DNA of 51,749 nt from an uncultured Salinisphaerales bacterium (lineage in GTDB: Bacteria > Pseudomonadota > Gammaproteobacteria > Nevskiales > CAJXLF01), in assembly GCA_913055805.1 (NCBI GenBank), contig CAJXLF010000016.1, positions 1 through 51,749 on the forward strand. Direction: 5' to 3'. The notes below the pieces were generated by a model. That model did no database searches and was not told where the DNA came from. It was given only the letters and a program-made list of their open reading frames with translations. A program made the position numbers and the translations under genes. How positions within the stretch are numbered: position 1 is the stretch's first letter; every line of letters begins with the position of its first letter. This document shows positions 42,093 through 49,555 of this stretch, piece after piece.

Positions 42093-42512
42093 TTAGTGCC
42101 CGAACAGCGTAAGCAGGTTCAGTACGAGCAGGACCATGACCATGAGACAGCCAAAGGTGAAAACCTTGCGGCGCAGGGGTACGTAGTTCGAGCCGGTGTG
42201 AATCCAGGCGTGGATCACGCGGCTGACTGCAAAAAGCCAGGCCACGACAATCGCAGTGATGCTGATGCCGCCGGTCGCCCACAGCATGAGCACCAGCACG
42301 TAGAACAGTACCGGCACCTCGAACTGGTTGCGGATGCAGTTGTTGACCTTGATGACCTCTTCCGGCCAGGCGTCGTCATACAAGCCGCGTCTCTCTTCGT
42401 TCACCTGCCCTGCCCCGGCGGCTTTCTTTTTTCGCACACCGAGCAGGATATAGAGCACGATCACAATAAAAGCCTGCAGCAGGATCGGGTAGAAAATCAG
42501 GTTGGCGTTCAT
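42093..42512 (-). CDS. MAPEG-family membrane protein
   Basis: A 139-residue four-helix membrane protein of the MAPEG family (glutathione- and eicosanoid-related). The conserved segment NNCIRNQFEVPVLFYVLVL, with the F-E-P motif, and the arginine in RVIHAWIHTGSN are typical. It could have glutathione transferase activity in the membrane. ATG 42512 is chosen; the 42551 start would overlap the tpm stop. It is the last gene of the probable merR-GST-lactamase-tpm-MAPEG operon. Confidence 0.85.
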   Translation of the reverse strand: MNANLIFYPILLQAFIVIVLYILLGVRKKKAAGAGQVNEERRGLYDDAWPEEVIKVNNCIRNQFEVPVLFYVLVLMLWATGGISITAIVVAWLFAVSRVIHAWIHTGSNYVPLRRKVFTFGCLMVMVLLVLNLLTLFGH

Positions 42513-42547
42513 TTTCTTTTTTCCTGGTTTGTGGAAGGGCGTTTCAA

Positions 42548-43186
42548 TCAACCGGACTTGAGCAGCCAGACGTTTTCCATGGCGGGGCAGATGCCTTTCA
42601 ATCCGCCCGGGATATCCTGGCTGGCGAGCAGGGTCAGCGCGTAGTGGTCATCATAGTGTTGCCTGACTTCATCGTTGCCCACGGAAAACGGTGGGCCGGA
42701 CATGAGGCTCTGGTCGTATTCGAAGCTGATCAGCAACTGGGGCGCCTTGCCGGCGATCGACATCAAATGTGCCGTGTAGCGCTTGCGCATGTCGTCAGGC
42801 AGGGCCACCAGGGCGGCGCGGTCGTAAATCGCATCCACCGGGCCGAGCGTGGCCCCGGTGAGTTCGAAAATATCGCCAACGTAGATATCGATATTTTCGG
42901 CATGGTAATGCCTGAGGTTGCCCACCCGGGTGATTTCGGGTTCCACGCCGAGTTCTTCAAATAACTGCTGAATGGCAAGTTCACTCAGCTCTGCCCCGGC
43001 CACCCGGAAACCTTTTGCAAGAAACCAGGCGATATCCAGCGTCTTGCCGCATAAAGGTATGAAGACCCGCTTACCGGGCTGCAAACCCAGCGAAACGAAA
43101 TGGGCCACCAGCATCGGATTGGCTTCACTCATGTGAAAGGCAATCTGATTGTCTGCCCAGCGTTGATGCCAGAAACTTGCTTCCAT
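42548..43186 (-). CDS. tpm: Thiopurine S-methyltransferase
   Basis: A 212-residue TPMT-family SAM-dependent methyltransferase: SFWHQRWADNQIAFH at the N-terminus, then RVFIPLCGKTLDIAWFLAKG and VAGAELSELAIQQLFEE (motif I region), and a late DDHY. Bacterial TPMT (Tpm) methylates thiopurines and detoxifies selenite and tellurite; this is family knowledge. ATG 43186 is 1 bp after the end of the metallo-beta-lactamase gene, so the two are surely co-transcribed. The MAPEG gene follows 35 bp on. Confidence 0.93.
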   Translation of the reverse strand: MEASFWHQRWADNQIAFHMSEANPMLVAHFVSLGLQPGKRVFIPLCGKTLDIAWFLAKGFRVAGAELSELAIQQLFEELGVEPEITRVGNLRHYHAENIDIYVGDIFELTGATLGPVDAIYDRAALVALPDDMRKRYTAHLMSIAGKAPQLLISFEYDQSLMSGPPFSVGNDEVRQHYDDHYALTLLASQDIPGGLKGICPAMENVWLLKSG

Positions 43187-43187
43187 G

Positions 43188-43970
43188 TCAGTTCCCCGAT
43201 GTCCTTCTAGCAAATAAATGCAGCATGTGATCCAGTAGCTCGGAGCCGCCCGGAGCACCGTGACCCGGGATGACCATTCTGGCGTCCGGGTAGCGGGCCT
43301 GTAATCGCTTCACTGCCTTTGGCCAGCCGGCCAGGTCGGCATCCGCTGTGTTACCCAGTGAATCGGTGCTCAGCTCGCGAATGGCGCAGCCGCCATAGAG
43401 AATCTTTTCCCCCGGTACCCATACTGTGATGTTGTCGGCGGCATGGCCGGGGCCGGGATAGAAGACTTCGACACTGCCGATGGTTTCAGCGCTACCCGGT
43501 TTGCTTATGCCGTCTAGGGCGGTACTGGGCGCGGGGCCGCCGTCTTTGGCGCTGAGTTCCAGCGTCAGGGGATGGGCCATGACTTCAATGCCGGCTTCGG
43601 CCAGCACATCCACTCCGTCTGTGCGGTCGCCGTGGAAATGGGTGGAAAAAGCACGTTTCACCGGCAAACCGATTTCCTCGTCGATGCGAGTCAATAATGC
43701 GGCAGTGGCTTCCGCACCCCAGGCGGGGTCAAGCATCACCAGATGATCGTCTTCGCGAATGATGAGGCCGTTGGAAGGGTAACGAACTCCCTCAAACGTA
43801 TTGTAGGAGGTGTGCATCCAGATGCCCGGCCGCAGTTGCCGGAACTCCAGCGGTGTATTTGACGTGGCGTCGGTAGCGGCCGGCCTGGAATCATTGTTCC
43901 TGTCACAACCCGCGGCGGCCAGCAGAGCCAGGCAGAGTAACAGGGTCTTGAAACAGTTACGTGCATGCAT
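43188..43970 (-). CDS. Subclass B1 metallo-beta-lactamase, VIM-like, predicted lipoprotein
   Basis: A 260-residue zinc hydrolase. All six B1 ligands are present: H111, H113 and H176 for Zn1; D115, C195 and H237 for Zn2 (STHFHGD, GPGHAADN, YGGCAI, IPGHG). From residue 43 to the end it reads through VIM-type landmarks: YPSNGLI, LDPAWGA, TAALL, IGLPV, YGGCAIRELS, GNTADADLAGWP. The N-terminal signal ends in LAAAGC (Cys22), predicting an outer-membrane lipoprotein like NDM; VIM itself is soluble. A periplasmic carbapenem or cephalosporin hydrolase is likely. No integron attC or IS is adjacent; it sits between GST and tpm in a chromosomal operon. Confidence 0.92.
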   Translation of the reverse strand: MHARNCFKTLLLCLALLAAAGCDRNNDSRPAATDATSNTPLEFRQLRPGIWMHTSYNTFEGVRYPSNGLIIREDDHLVMLDPAWGAEATAALLTRIDEEIGLPVKRAFSTHFHGDRTDGVDVLAEAGIEVMAHPLTLELSAKDGGPAPSTALDGISKPGSAETIGSVEVFYPGPGHAADNITVWVPGEKILYGGCAIRELSTDSLGNTADADLAGWPKAVKRLQARYPDARMVIPGHGAPGGSELLDHMLHLFARRTSGN

Positions 43971-43994
43971 AAATCTTCCCTGATTCGATGATTA

Positions 43995-45119
43995 CTATTT
44001 GCGCCACCAGCTATCGACTTCCTTCGACTTTGCCGGGCTCGTAATCGGCAGGCTGCCGACCAGGTCGGGCGCAGGCTGGGCAGAGGGGGTGGTCAGGCGC
44101 TGCACGGCTTCGTCTGAATTCAGCACTTTTTCGACGGCTGCGCGGGCATCGGGAGCCAGCGCCATGAATTCATGATGGAGGCGGTCGCGGCACCAGACGC
44201 GGTAGGGCTTGGTGGGCTCGGTGAACGCCACGCCCTGTACCTGATAGGTCACGCGCTTGTTGCCCTGTGCATAAGCTTCGGCATTGGCGTCGAGGTAGGG
44301 CAGGTAAATCTCCGTGATCGCCCTGAATATTGCGCCCAGGTCATCCGGCAATCGCTCCGGCATGGGTTGAGAGGAGAGTTTTTCGGGATTCAGGTTCCAC
44401 ATTCTGGCTACCCACTCGTATACGCTGGGCGCCTGTTCGCGCATGATGCGGGCCGGCGCCGGGTCACATGAAAAATGCCGGAACATGGAGGCGAATAAGC
44501 CGAAGTCAGCTTCCGCAGGCCGCTGGCCCAATACGAAAGGACGTTTGGCGAAAATACCCTCAAGAGCGGCAAGCGTGTCCAGGTAACTGGCTTCCACTGC
44601 CGCGCGGGTGTGGCGGGTGACGCCGTCGCCTTTCACAAAGCCACCGAATTGCCGCCGCTTCCACCACAGGCGTTTCATTGCTTGCGGGGCAATCTTGTCG
44701 GCCAGGTGTTCGGCCAGCCAGCTGCTCATGAGCCGCGCGGTTTCCGGGTAGGACCAGCGGTAATGCATGGCCGGACGCCACAGCCATTCGTCGGCATAGT
44801 CCTCGATCAGGCGGCTGACAAAGCGCAGCGCCGGGTCAGCGGGAGAAACCGCCGGCTGCGGCCGTTCAAGTTCGTAATATTCAATAATGAGGGTGGTGTC
44901 GATCAGCCAGCTGCCATCGGCGCGCTCCACCTGCGGAATCTGCATCACGCCGGTATGTTTCGCACAGCGGCGCAGGTTCGGTTCCGAAAAGGGAATCAGC
45001 TCGTAGGTAATGCCCTTGGCCCGCAGGTAGGCTTCCAGTTTGCCGGTGTAGTACGAGGCGGTGCTGCCGTAGACGTTTAGTGTGCTGTTGTCTGCAGTCG
45101 GTTCGGGTGCGTGATTCAT
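43995..45119 (-). CDS. Glutathione S-transferase family protein with C-terminal extension
   Basis: A 374-residue protein, longer than usual GSTs (about 210). The N-terminal thioredoxin-like domain is about residues 13-95 (NVYGSTASYYTGKLEAYL; cis-Pro in MQIPQVERADG; DTTLIIEYY replacing the usual ES-AI-YL). The helical C-domain follows to about 240, and an additional ~130-residue tail to the end is unlike standard GSTs. It conjugates or binds electrophiles using glutathione. Gene order with the metallo-beta-lactamase downstream (24 bp) and merR upstream (25 bp) suggests one operon. Confidence 0.85.
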   Translation of the reverse strand: MNHAPEPTADNSTLNVYGSTASYYTGKLEAYLRAKGITYELIPFSEPNLRRCAKHTGVMQIPQVERADGSWLIDTTLIIEYYELERPQPAVSPADPALRFVSRLIEDYADEWLWRPAMHYRWSYPETARLMSSWLAEHLADKIAPQAMKRLWWKRRQFGGFVKGDGVTRHTRAAVEASYLDTLAALEGIFAKRPFVLGQRPAEADFGLFASMFRHFSCDPAPARIMREQAPSVYEWVARMWNLNPEKLSSQPMPERLPDDLGAIFRAITEIYLPYLDANAEAYAQGNKRVTYQVQGVAFTEPTKPYRVWCRDRLHHEFMALAPDARAAVEKVLNSDEAVQRLTTPSAQPAPDLVGSLPITSPAKSKEVDSWWRK

Positions 45120-45144
45120 GCTGGGGTTCTCGAATGAATGAACA

Positions 45145-45591
45145 TCATTGCCGCTGTTTGCCTGAGCGTTCCTTGCCCGGTGAAAGCGGTCTGTCTGGCG
45201 CCTGGATGACGCCCAGTGCCGCTGCCTTCAGCAGGCGCCGGAATTTGGGACAGTCGAAGTGATCAGGTTCGGGGCAGGCCGCAGCATGTGCCAGTCCATC
45301 ACGCATGGCGGTCAGGTTCTGAATGGTGGCATCGAGTTCTCGGGCCTTGTCAGCCAGCAGCTTGCGGTCAATTGTCGGCCGTCCGTGCGGTGTGAACATG
45401 CGGGCGATTTCATCCAGCGAAAACCCGGCCGAACGGCCCAGGGCGATCAGGGCAAGTCGCTCAACGACATCAGGGTTGAATGTTCGGCGTAGTCCATGCC
45501 TGCCAATGGATGTGATCAACCCTTTCTCTTCGTAAAAGCGCAACGTCGAGGCGGGTAAGCCAGAGCGCCTGACAACTTCGGCGATATCCAT
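45145..45591 (-). CDS. MerR-family transcriptional regulator with CX7C motif
   Basis: A 148-residue MerR regulator. Winged helix: DIAEVVRRSGLPASTLRFYEEKGL; then a dimerisation helix and, near the C-terminus, ACPEPDHFDCPKF with Cys106 and Cys114 spaced CX7C, as in CueR-like metal sensors (there CPxxxxxDCP). The inducer is unknown; a metal, a thiol-reactive agent or an oxidant is possible. ATG 45591 has GAGGTG upstream. The promoter at 45601-45631, between it and DUF2938, has the stretched spacer of MerR-type promoters. It heads a possible operon down to 42093. Confidence 0.9.
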   Translation of the reverse strand: MDIAEVVRRSGLPASTLRFYEEKGLITSIGRHGLRRTFNPDVVERLALIALGRSAGFSLDEIARMFTPHGRPTIDRKLLADKARELDATIQNLTAMRDGLAHAAACPEPDHFDCPKFRRLLKAAALGVIQAPDRPLSPGKERSGKQRQ

Positions 45592-45600
45592 GAGCACCTC

Positions 45601-45631
45601 TTGACTTAAAGTGAACTTGAAGTCGTAGCAT
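45601..45631 (+). promoter_or_regulatory. MerR-type promoter and operator for the DUF2938 gene
   Basis: TTGACT at 45601-45606 and TAGCAT at 45626-45631 are separated by 19 bp. The spacer carries the dyad ACTTAAAGTGAACTTGAAGT (45604-45623). A 19-20 bp spacer containing a dyad is the classic MerR-activated layout. The plus-strand gene at 45671 starts 40 bp beyond, and merR starts on the other strand at 45591. Confidence 0.75.
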
Positions 45632-45670
45632 GCCAGTAGCTGGACTTTGAGACAATCTCGGGAGTGAATC

Positions 45671-46156
45671 ATGGACTATCTGATATCGATTCTGATGACG
45701 GGTATAGGCGCCACAGTGGTTATGGATTTGTGGAGCATGCTGCGTAAACATCTGTTGGGCGTGCCTTTGCCCAATTACGGCATGGTCGGACGCTGGGTAG
45801 GCCATATGCCGCATGGTCGTTTCGTGCATGAGTCCATTGCCAGGGCCGAGGCAGTACCCGGCGAGCGGATCATCGGTTGGATCACACATTATCTGACGGG
45901 TATTGGCTTCGCTGCGTTACTGATAGGGCTCTTCGGTATGGAGTGGGCCGAACGGCCTTCCTTGCTGCCGGCCCTGGCGGTGGGCATCAGTACCGTCCTG
46001 GCGCCCTTCCTGTTGATGCAGCCGGGTATGGGCGCGGGTATCGCTGCCTCACGCACGCCCAACCCGAAAGCTGCCCGCATTCAGAGCCTGATCACGCATG
46101 CCGTGTTCGGACTGGGTTTGTACCTGGCTGGCTGGGCGGCACAGCTGCTTTACTAA
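45671..46156 (+). CDS. DUF2938 membrane protein
   Basis: A 161-residue membrane protein with four hydrophobic helices. GIGATVVMDLWSMLRKHLLGVPLPNYGMVGRWVGHMP and the later PGERIIGWITHYLTGIGFA match the DUF2938 family (written here only in part). Function unknown. It is divergent from merR and has a MerR-type promoter, so it is probably induced by the same signal. GGGAG lies upstream of ATG 45671. The stop overlaps the convergent YdeI-like gene by a few bases. Confidence 0.88.
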   Translation: MDYLISILMTGIGATVVMDLWSMLRKHLLGVPLPNYGMVGRWVGHMPHGRFVHESIARAEAVPGERIIGWITHYLTGIGFAALLIGLFGMEWAERPSLLPALAVGISTVLAPFLLMQPGMGAGIAASRTPNPKAARIQSLITHAVFGLGLYLAGWAAQLLY

Positions 46157-46749
46157 TCGTTCAGGCCCAGGCCATCCAGAATGCGGTCAATGTGCTTTTC
46201 AACGCGGGCGGTGCGGGTGCTGGATTGCTTGGCACTGGAAAAGTGCAGCAGATAGCCGCGCTGCCTGCCCGGCGTCAGGGCTTCAAACGCCTCTTTCAGG
46301 GCAGGCATTTCATCCAGTTTGTTTTGAAACTCTTCCGGGAAATCGAATTCAGACGTTTCCTTGAATTCGACTTTCAGACCCGCCTTCTCGGCCTTGATGG
46401 CTTCTTCAAGATAACGTTTCAGCAGCGGTGCCAGCTTCTTGATCTCGTCCACGCTGGTGAACTTGATGCGGCGCGCCGCCTGTGAATTGGGGCCGGGCAT
46501 TTCCAGGATTTTTTTCGGGTCCTTGAGCAAGGCGCCGTTATTGAACTGCAAGGCGCAGGCATCCTTGAATCCCTGCATCAGCACCAGGTTGGTCTTGCCG
46601 ACGGTGTAGCAGGGATGTCCCCATTTGAATTCTTCGTTCAGTTCGGTCTGTTGGATGATGGCGCGCAGTTGTTCGAACTCGGGCCCCCAGTTTTCAGAGC
46701 GCTTGATGAAACCGTCAACGTGGGGGTTGGGTTGAGTGTTCTTGCTCAT
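46153..46749 (-). CDS. YdeI/OmdA-type protein (DUF1801 plus OmpD-associated)
   Basis: A 198-residue soluble protein. The N-terminal part (EEFKWGHPCYTVGKTNLVLMQGF, split from DUF1801) and the C-terminal Lys-rich helix region, EALTPGRQRGYLLHFSSAKQSSTRTARVEKHID (given in part), match the YdeI/OmdA family. In Bacillus YdeI is uncharacterised; some relatives are linked to drug tolerance. AGGAG lies just before the ATG. It is convergent with DUF2938. Confidence 0.88.
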   Translation of the reverse strand: MSKNTQPNPHVDGFIKRSENWGPEFEQLRAIIQQTELNEEFKWGHPCYTVGKTNLVLMQGFKDACALQFNNGALLKDPKKILEMPGPNSQAARRIKFTSVDEIKKLAPLLKRYLEEAIKAEKAGLKVEFKETSEFDFPEEFQNKLDEMPALKEAFEALTPGRQRGYLLHFSSAKQSSTRTARVEKHIDRILDGLGLND

Positions 46750-46841
46750 GGGAAACTCCTTTTCGCATGAATATGCTGACTCAAGCTAGTCGAGCAGAAG
46801 GCCCCTTGTTCGACAGGCCTGAATGGGCTTCAGTGCCCAGA

Positions 46842-47138
46842 CTATTTTTCGTAGGTGGCGATGATTGTCACATGTTCAACTGAACGTTCGAAGTGTTCTG
46901 CCCTGACGGCAAGATAGTCTTCGTTGCTGAAGAAGGCATCCGAGGCGGCTTCATCCGGAAATGTAATCGTGAAGACCCGGTTGATCGGGTGCCCGGCCGG
47001 ATTCTTCAGTGTTTCCGATACTCTCAGGTCGTAGCCAAAGTCCCCGCCGTGTTGCTGCAGTATCGGGTACATGGCCTCCCGGTAAGCCTGGTAGCCCCCC
47101 TCATTCACCACATGTAACCCCACCAGTCTTTCAAACAT
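46842..47138 (-). CDS. DUF1330-type small protein
   Basis: A 98-residue dimeric alpha-beta-barrel-type protein: YQAYREAMYPILQQHGGDFGYDLRVSE, followed by RVFTITFPDEAASDAFFSNEDYLAVR, is typical of the DUF1330/NIPSNAP-like group (given in part). No catalytic site is known for this family. It stands alone, with about 90 bp on each side. Confidence 0.8.
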   Translation of the reverse strand: MFERLVGLHVVNEGGYQAYREAMYPILQQHGGDFGYDLRVSETLKNPAGHPINRVFTITFPDEAASDAFFSNEDYLAVRAEHFERSVEHVTIIATYEK

Positions 47139-47231
47139 GCATCTGTCCCAAAGATTCGTATTTCAAGGCAGTTGTTATTCGCAGCTCAGTTACTGTCGCA
47201 ACTGTAACACCCGGCGGTTGCGGTTTAATGC

Positions 47232-47630
47232 CTACTCCACTACAGGGTGTCCCTCAAATTGCCGGGCATCATCGCCGATTTCGTACCAGGCTGGTTTTTC
47301 GGCCACAAACTCATGGAAGCTGTTTTTAATGCTTATGTCAGTATCCAGCGTATTCGCCGCAATGGGGAAGCTGTCTTCCGCGGAAAGAATCTCTCCCAGG
47401 GAGGTGCCGCAGGTTTTGCAGAAACAACGGCTGTATTTGTAAGGCGCAGTCGGCGCGAAAACCTGGATGTTATCCCGGCCCTGAATCCATTTCAGGTCCT
47501 CTTTCCTGATGAAGGCAATGGCGCTTGCCCCCACCTTGCGGCACCGGCTGCAGTGGCATGTGCCCAGCATAGAGGGTTCCGCCATTAGTTCGAATCTGAC
47601 GGCGCCGCAACAACAACTTCCAGTGATCAT
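47232..47630 (-). CDS. GFA-family zinc protein (glutathione-dependent formaldehyde-activating-like)
   Basis: A 132-residue protein with the GFA/CENP-V zinc motif: SCCCGAVRF, then TCHCSRCRKVGAS and RCFCKTCGTSLGE, giving seven or more cysteines that bind two zinc ions. The name derives from Paracoccus Gfa, which speeds the joining of formaldehyde to glutathione; most relatives are uncharacterised. No formaldehyde dehydrogenase is nearby. Its promoter would lie in the 47631-47860 region. Confidence 0.92.
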   Translation of the reverse strand: MITGSCCCGAVRFELMAEPSMLGTCHCSRCRKVGASAIAFIRKEDLKWIQGRDNIQVFAPTAPYKYSRCFCKTCGTSLGEILSAEDSFPIAANTLDTDISIKNSFHEFVAEKPAWYEIGDDARQFEGHPVVE

Positions 47631-47860
47631 TTATTAATCCTTGTGACTGAATGGGGCTCGACACTGTTATTCCGGTGCTGAGACTTCATAACGGCAGTGG
47701 AGCGGCAGAGCTACTTGTTTGGGGTTACACCTGCTTCCAGAAGCAGACGGCGTTTTGTCGTTTCCTTCTCCCGCGAAGGAATGGACAAAGGTTGGTTATA
47801 CCAGCATACATTCAGCCTGCTGACAGCGTTATGTCAGTGGAGTGCCAGTGCAAGCAGAAC
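47631..47860. other. Gene-free stretch
   Basis: Together with the repeat at 47861-47925 this makes a gap of about 340 bp between the GFA gene and the SDR gene. Composition is less GC-rich than the neighbours and no conserved frame, RNA or repeat could be recognised here; the only clear structure in the gap is the palindrome that follows. Confidence 0.5.
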
Positions 47861-47925
47861 GTAAAAGGGGTCGGAGTAAACTTCGGTAATTTACTCCGAC
47901 CCCTTTTACTGCGACCCCTTTTACT
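47861..47925. repeat. REP-like palindrome with a partial extra copy
   Basis: GTAAAAGGGGTCGGAGTAAA (47861-47880) and its exact reverse complement (47890-47909) flank a 9-nt loop that includes TTCG. A second copy of CGACCCCTTTTACT (47912-47925) repeats the right arm's end. Sequences of this type (AAAAGGGGTC...GACCCCTTTT) are common as REP elements of RAYT-type transposases in proteobacteria. Related fragments lie at 49525 and 51657. It also sits downstream of the SDR gene (stop 47969) and may act as its terminator. Confidence 0.8.
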
Positions 47926-47968
47926 CGTCAGGATTCGACAGCTGAGCGAATAAGCACGCTGATAGTCA

Positions 47969-48772
47969 TCAGTCGCCGTAGAGCTTGCGCATGGCATCCG
48001 AGCCCAGCCGGATCAGCAGGCGGCGGGGTAGCAGTTTCACCATCAACAGATTGAGCACGCGGTTGAGGCGGCCAATCGGGGCGCTCGGTGTCTTGCCCAG
48101 TTGGTTGAGTGCGTCACGCACGGTTTCTTCCACATCCATTACCGGCACGAATCCGGCCCGCTCGAGATTCGGCTTTGAGTTCATGAAGGCCGGTGTGCGG
48201 GTGGCGCCAACGAGAATGCCCAGCGCATCCACACCGGTGCCGCGCAGTTCATCCCAGAGGCTTTCGGCAAACACATGGTTCCAGGCCTTGGTGGCGGCGT
48301 AATTGGCCACCAGCGCCGTGCCCTGCGCGCCGGACAGGGAAGACAGGAAAATCACCCCGCCTTTGCCCCGTGCCACCATGGCCGGCAACAGGGCGTGCGT
48401 GAGCAGCATGGGCGCGCGGGTATTGAGCAGGAGGACCCGTTCCTGCATCGCCGTATCGCTTTGCAGAAAGGGTCCGATGCCGCCAATGCCGGCGTTATTC
48501 ACCAGCAGGCCGACGTCCAGGCCGGCAATGGCCTGTTGCAGTTCGGCAAGAAAATCATTGGCGGTCAGGTCGAGGACTACCGTGCGGCATTGCTGGCCGG
48601 AGTCCCGGCGAATGCTTTCTGCCGTTTGTTCGAGGGCTTCGCTGTCGACATCAACGAGCACAATGTTGAGTCCCTGCCCGGCTAGTTGCCGTGAAAATTC
48701 TTCCCCCAGTCCTTTTGCTGCACCGGTCACCAGTGCCCAGGGGCCGTAGCGTTCGGCAAAGTTTTTGGTCAT
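47969..48772 (-). CDS. Short-chain dehydrogenase/reductase
   Basis: A 267-residue classical SDR: TGAAKGLG cofactor motif near residue 17, NNAGIGG at about 92, catalytic Ser in LSSLSG and YAATK. The C-terminal ~50 residues are basic and hydrophobic (RVLNLLMVKLLPRRLLIRLG), suggesting membrane attachment, as in lipid- or steroid-handling SDRs. The substrate is unknown. The palindrome at 47861 follows the stop by 44 bp. Confidence 0.92.
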   Translation of the reverse strand: MTKNFAERYGPWALVTGAAKGLGEEFSRQLAGQGLNIVLVDVDSEALEQTAESIRRDSGQQCRTVVLDLTANDFLAELQQAIAGLDVGLLVNNAGIGGIGPFLQSDTAMQERVLLLNTRAPMLLTHALLPAMVARGKGGVIFLSSLSGAQGTALVANYAATKAWNHVFAESLWDELRGTGVDALGILVGATRTPAFMNSKPNLERAGFVPVMDVEETVRDALNQLGKTPSAPIGRLNRVLNLLMVKLLPRRLLIRLGSDAMRKLYGD

Positions 48773-48857
48773 GGGGTTACTTCCAGAAAAGGGGGAGGAG
48801 TGAGCAGATTAGTAAATCGCAGGAAAGTTAACACAGCCCGTTTTCTGCCGGGCATAG

Positions 48858-49469
48858 TTATGCCAGGTGATATTGATGCTGTTCATCAACGTAGAGGCAA
48901 ACGTCACAGGCGGCCTTATACAGATGCACGTATTGATGATAATTATCCATCTCGCTTGTCGCCTGTCTCTCGGCTTCCTCCGGGGAAAGTCTTCTTTTGA
49001 TCATATCCGCTTCTTTCCTGATGCGGCGAAGCAGCTCATCGGAAGTAAACAGGAATATTGAAAAATCCACGAAGGTCGCCAGCGAAGAATGCATGGCATG
49101 CAAGCCTTCGATAATGATCTTGTCGGCAGGGGGTAGAGTGCTCGATTGCTCAGACCTGCGGCCTTCCTCATGTTGATACTCAAAATACTCGATGGGCTGG
49201 CCTGCCAACAGGCGTTCGATGTCGGCCTTGGCCGAACGTAGGTCATGTGACTCGGGAGCATAACCGCTGATTCCACGCGCCGCCCGTTCATTTCGGGAGA
49301 TCAGGTAGGCATCCAGTCCCAGGCAGACTGCCGATTGACCCATTCGATCTAGCTCGGCTGCGAGGTTGCTGGCCAGATATGACTTGCCCAGGTCGGCTGC
49401 TCCGGTGATTGCCACCACTCTGATGCGAGGGGCAATGATTTGTTGGGTAAGCCAGTCACTTACATTCAT
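48858..49469 (-). CDS. Uridine kinase-like P-loop protein
   Basis: A 203-residue kinase-like protein with Walker A ITGAADLGKSYLASNLA and the later IIIEGLHAMHSSL, typical of uridine kinase/phosphoribulokinase-type proteins. GLDAYLISRNERAARGISGYAPESHD corresponds to the substrate loop with DxY and G-x-PE-D (given in part). The phosphate acceptor is unknown. The start is uncertain (49469, 49505 or 49526); 49469 gives the usual spacing to Walker A. It stands in less GC-rich DNA. Confidence 0.75.
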   Translation of the reverse strand: MNVSDWLTQQIIAPRIRVVAITGAADLGKSYLASNLAAELDRMGQSAVCLGLDAYLISRNERAARGISGYAPESHDLRSAKADIERLLAGQPIEYFEYQHEEGRRSEQSSTLPPADKIIIEGLHAMHSSLATFVDFSIFLFTSDELLRRIRKEADMIKRRLSPEEAERQATSEMDNYHQYVHLYKAACDVCLYVDEQHQYHLA

Positions 49470-49524
49470 ATGTCTGGACGCTTGCGGTGTAAAGTGCCTG
49501 GTCATTGAAATCACGTCAGAAAAC

Positions 49525-49543
49525 AAAAGGGTCTGCCCCCTTT
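49525..49543. repeat. Short REP-like palindrome
   Basis: AAAAGGG at 49525-49531 and CCCTTT at 49538-49543 are inverted around TCTGCC, a degenerate relative of the element at 47861. It lies just upstream of the kinase-like gene and downstream of the membrane-protein gene. Confidence 0.45.
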
Positions 49544-49555
49544 AAATTGATTCTA

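Noticed and set aside
43188-45119. Integron cassette around the metallo-beta-lactamase
   Set aside because: No attC-like palindromes or integrase; the gene is tightly embedded between GST and tpm.
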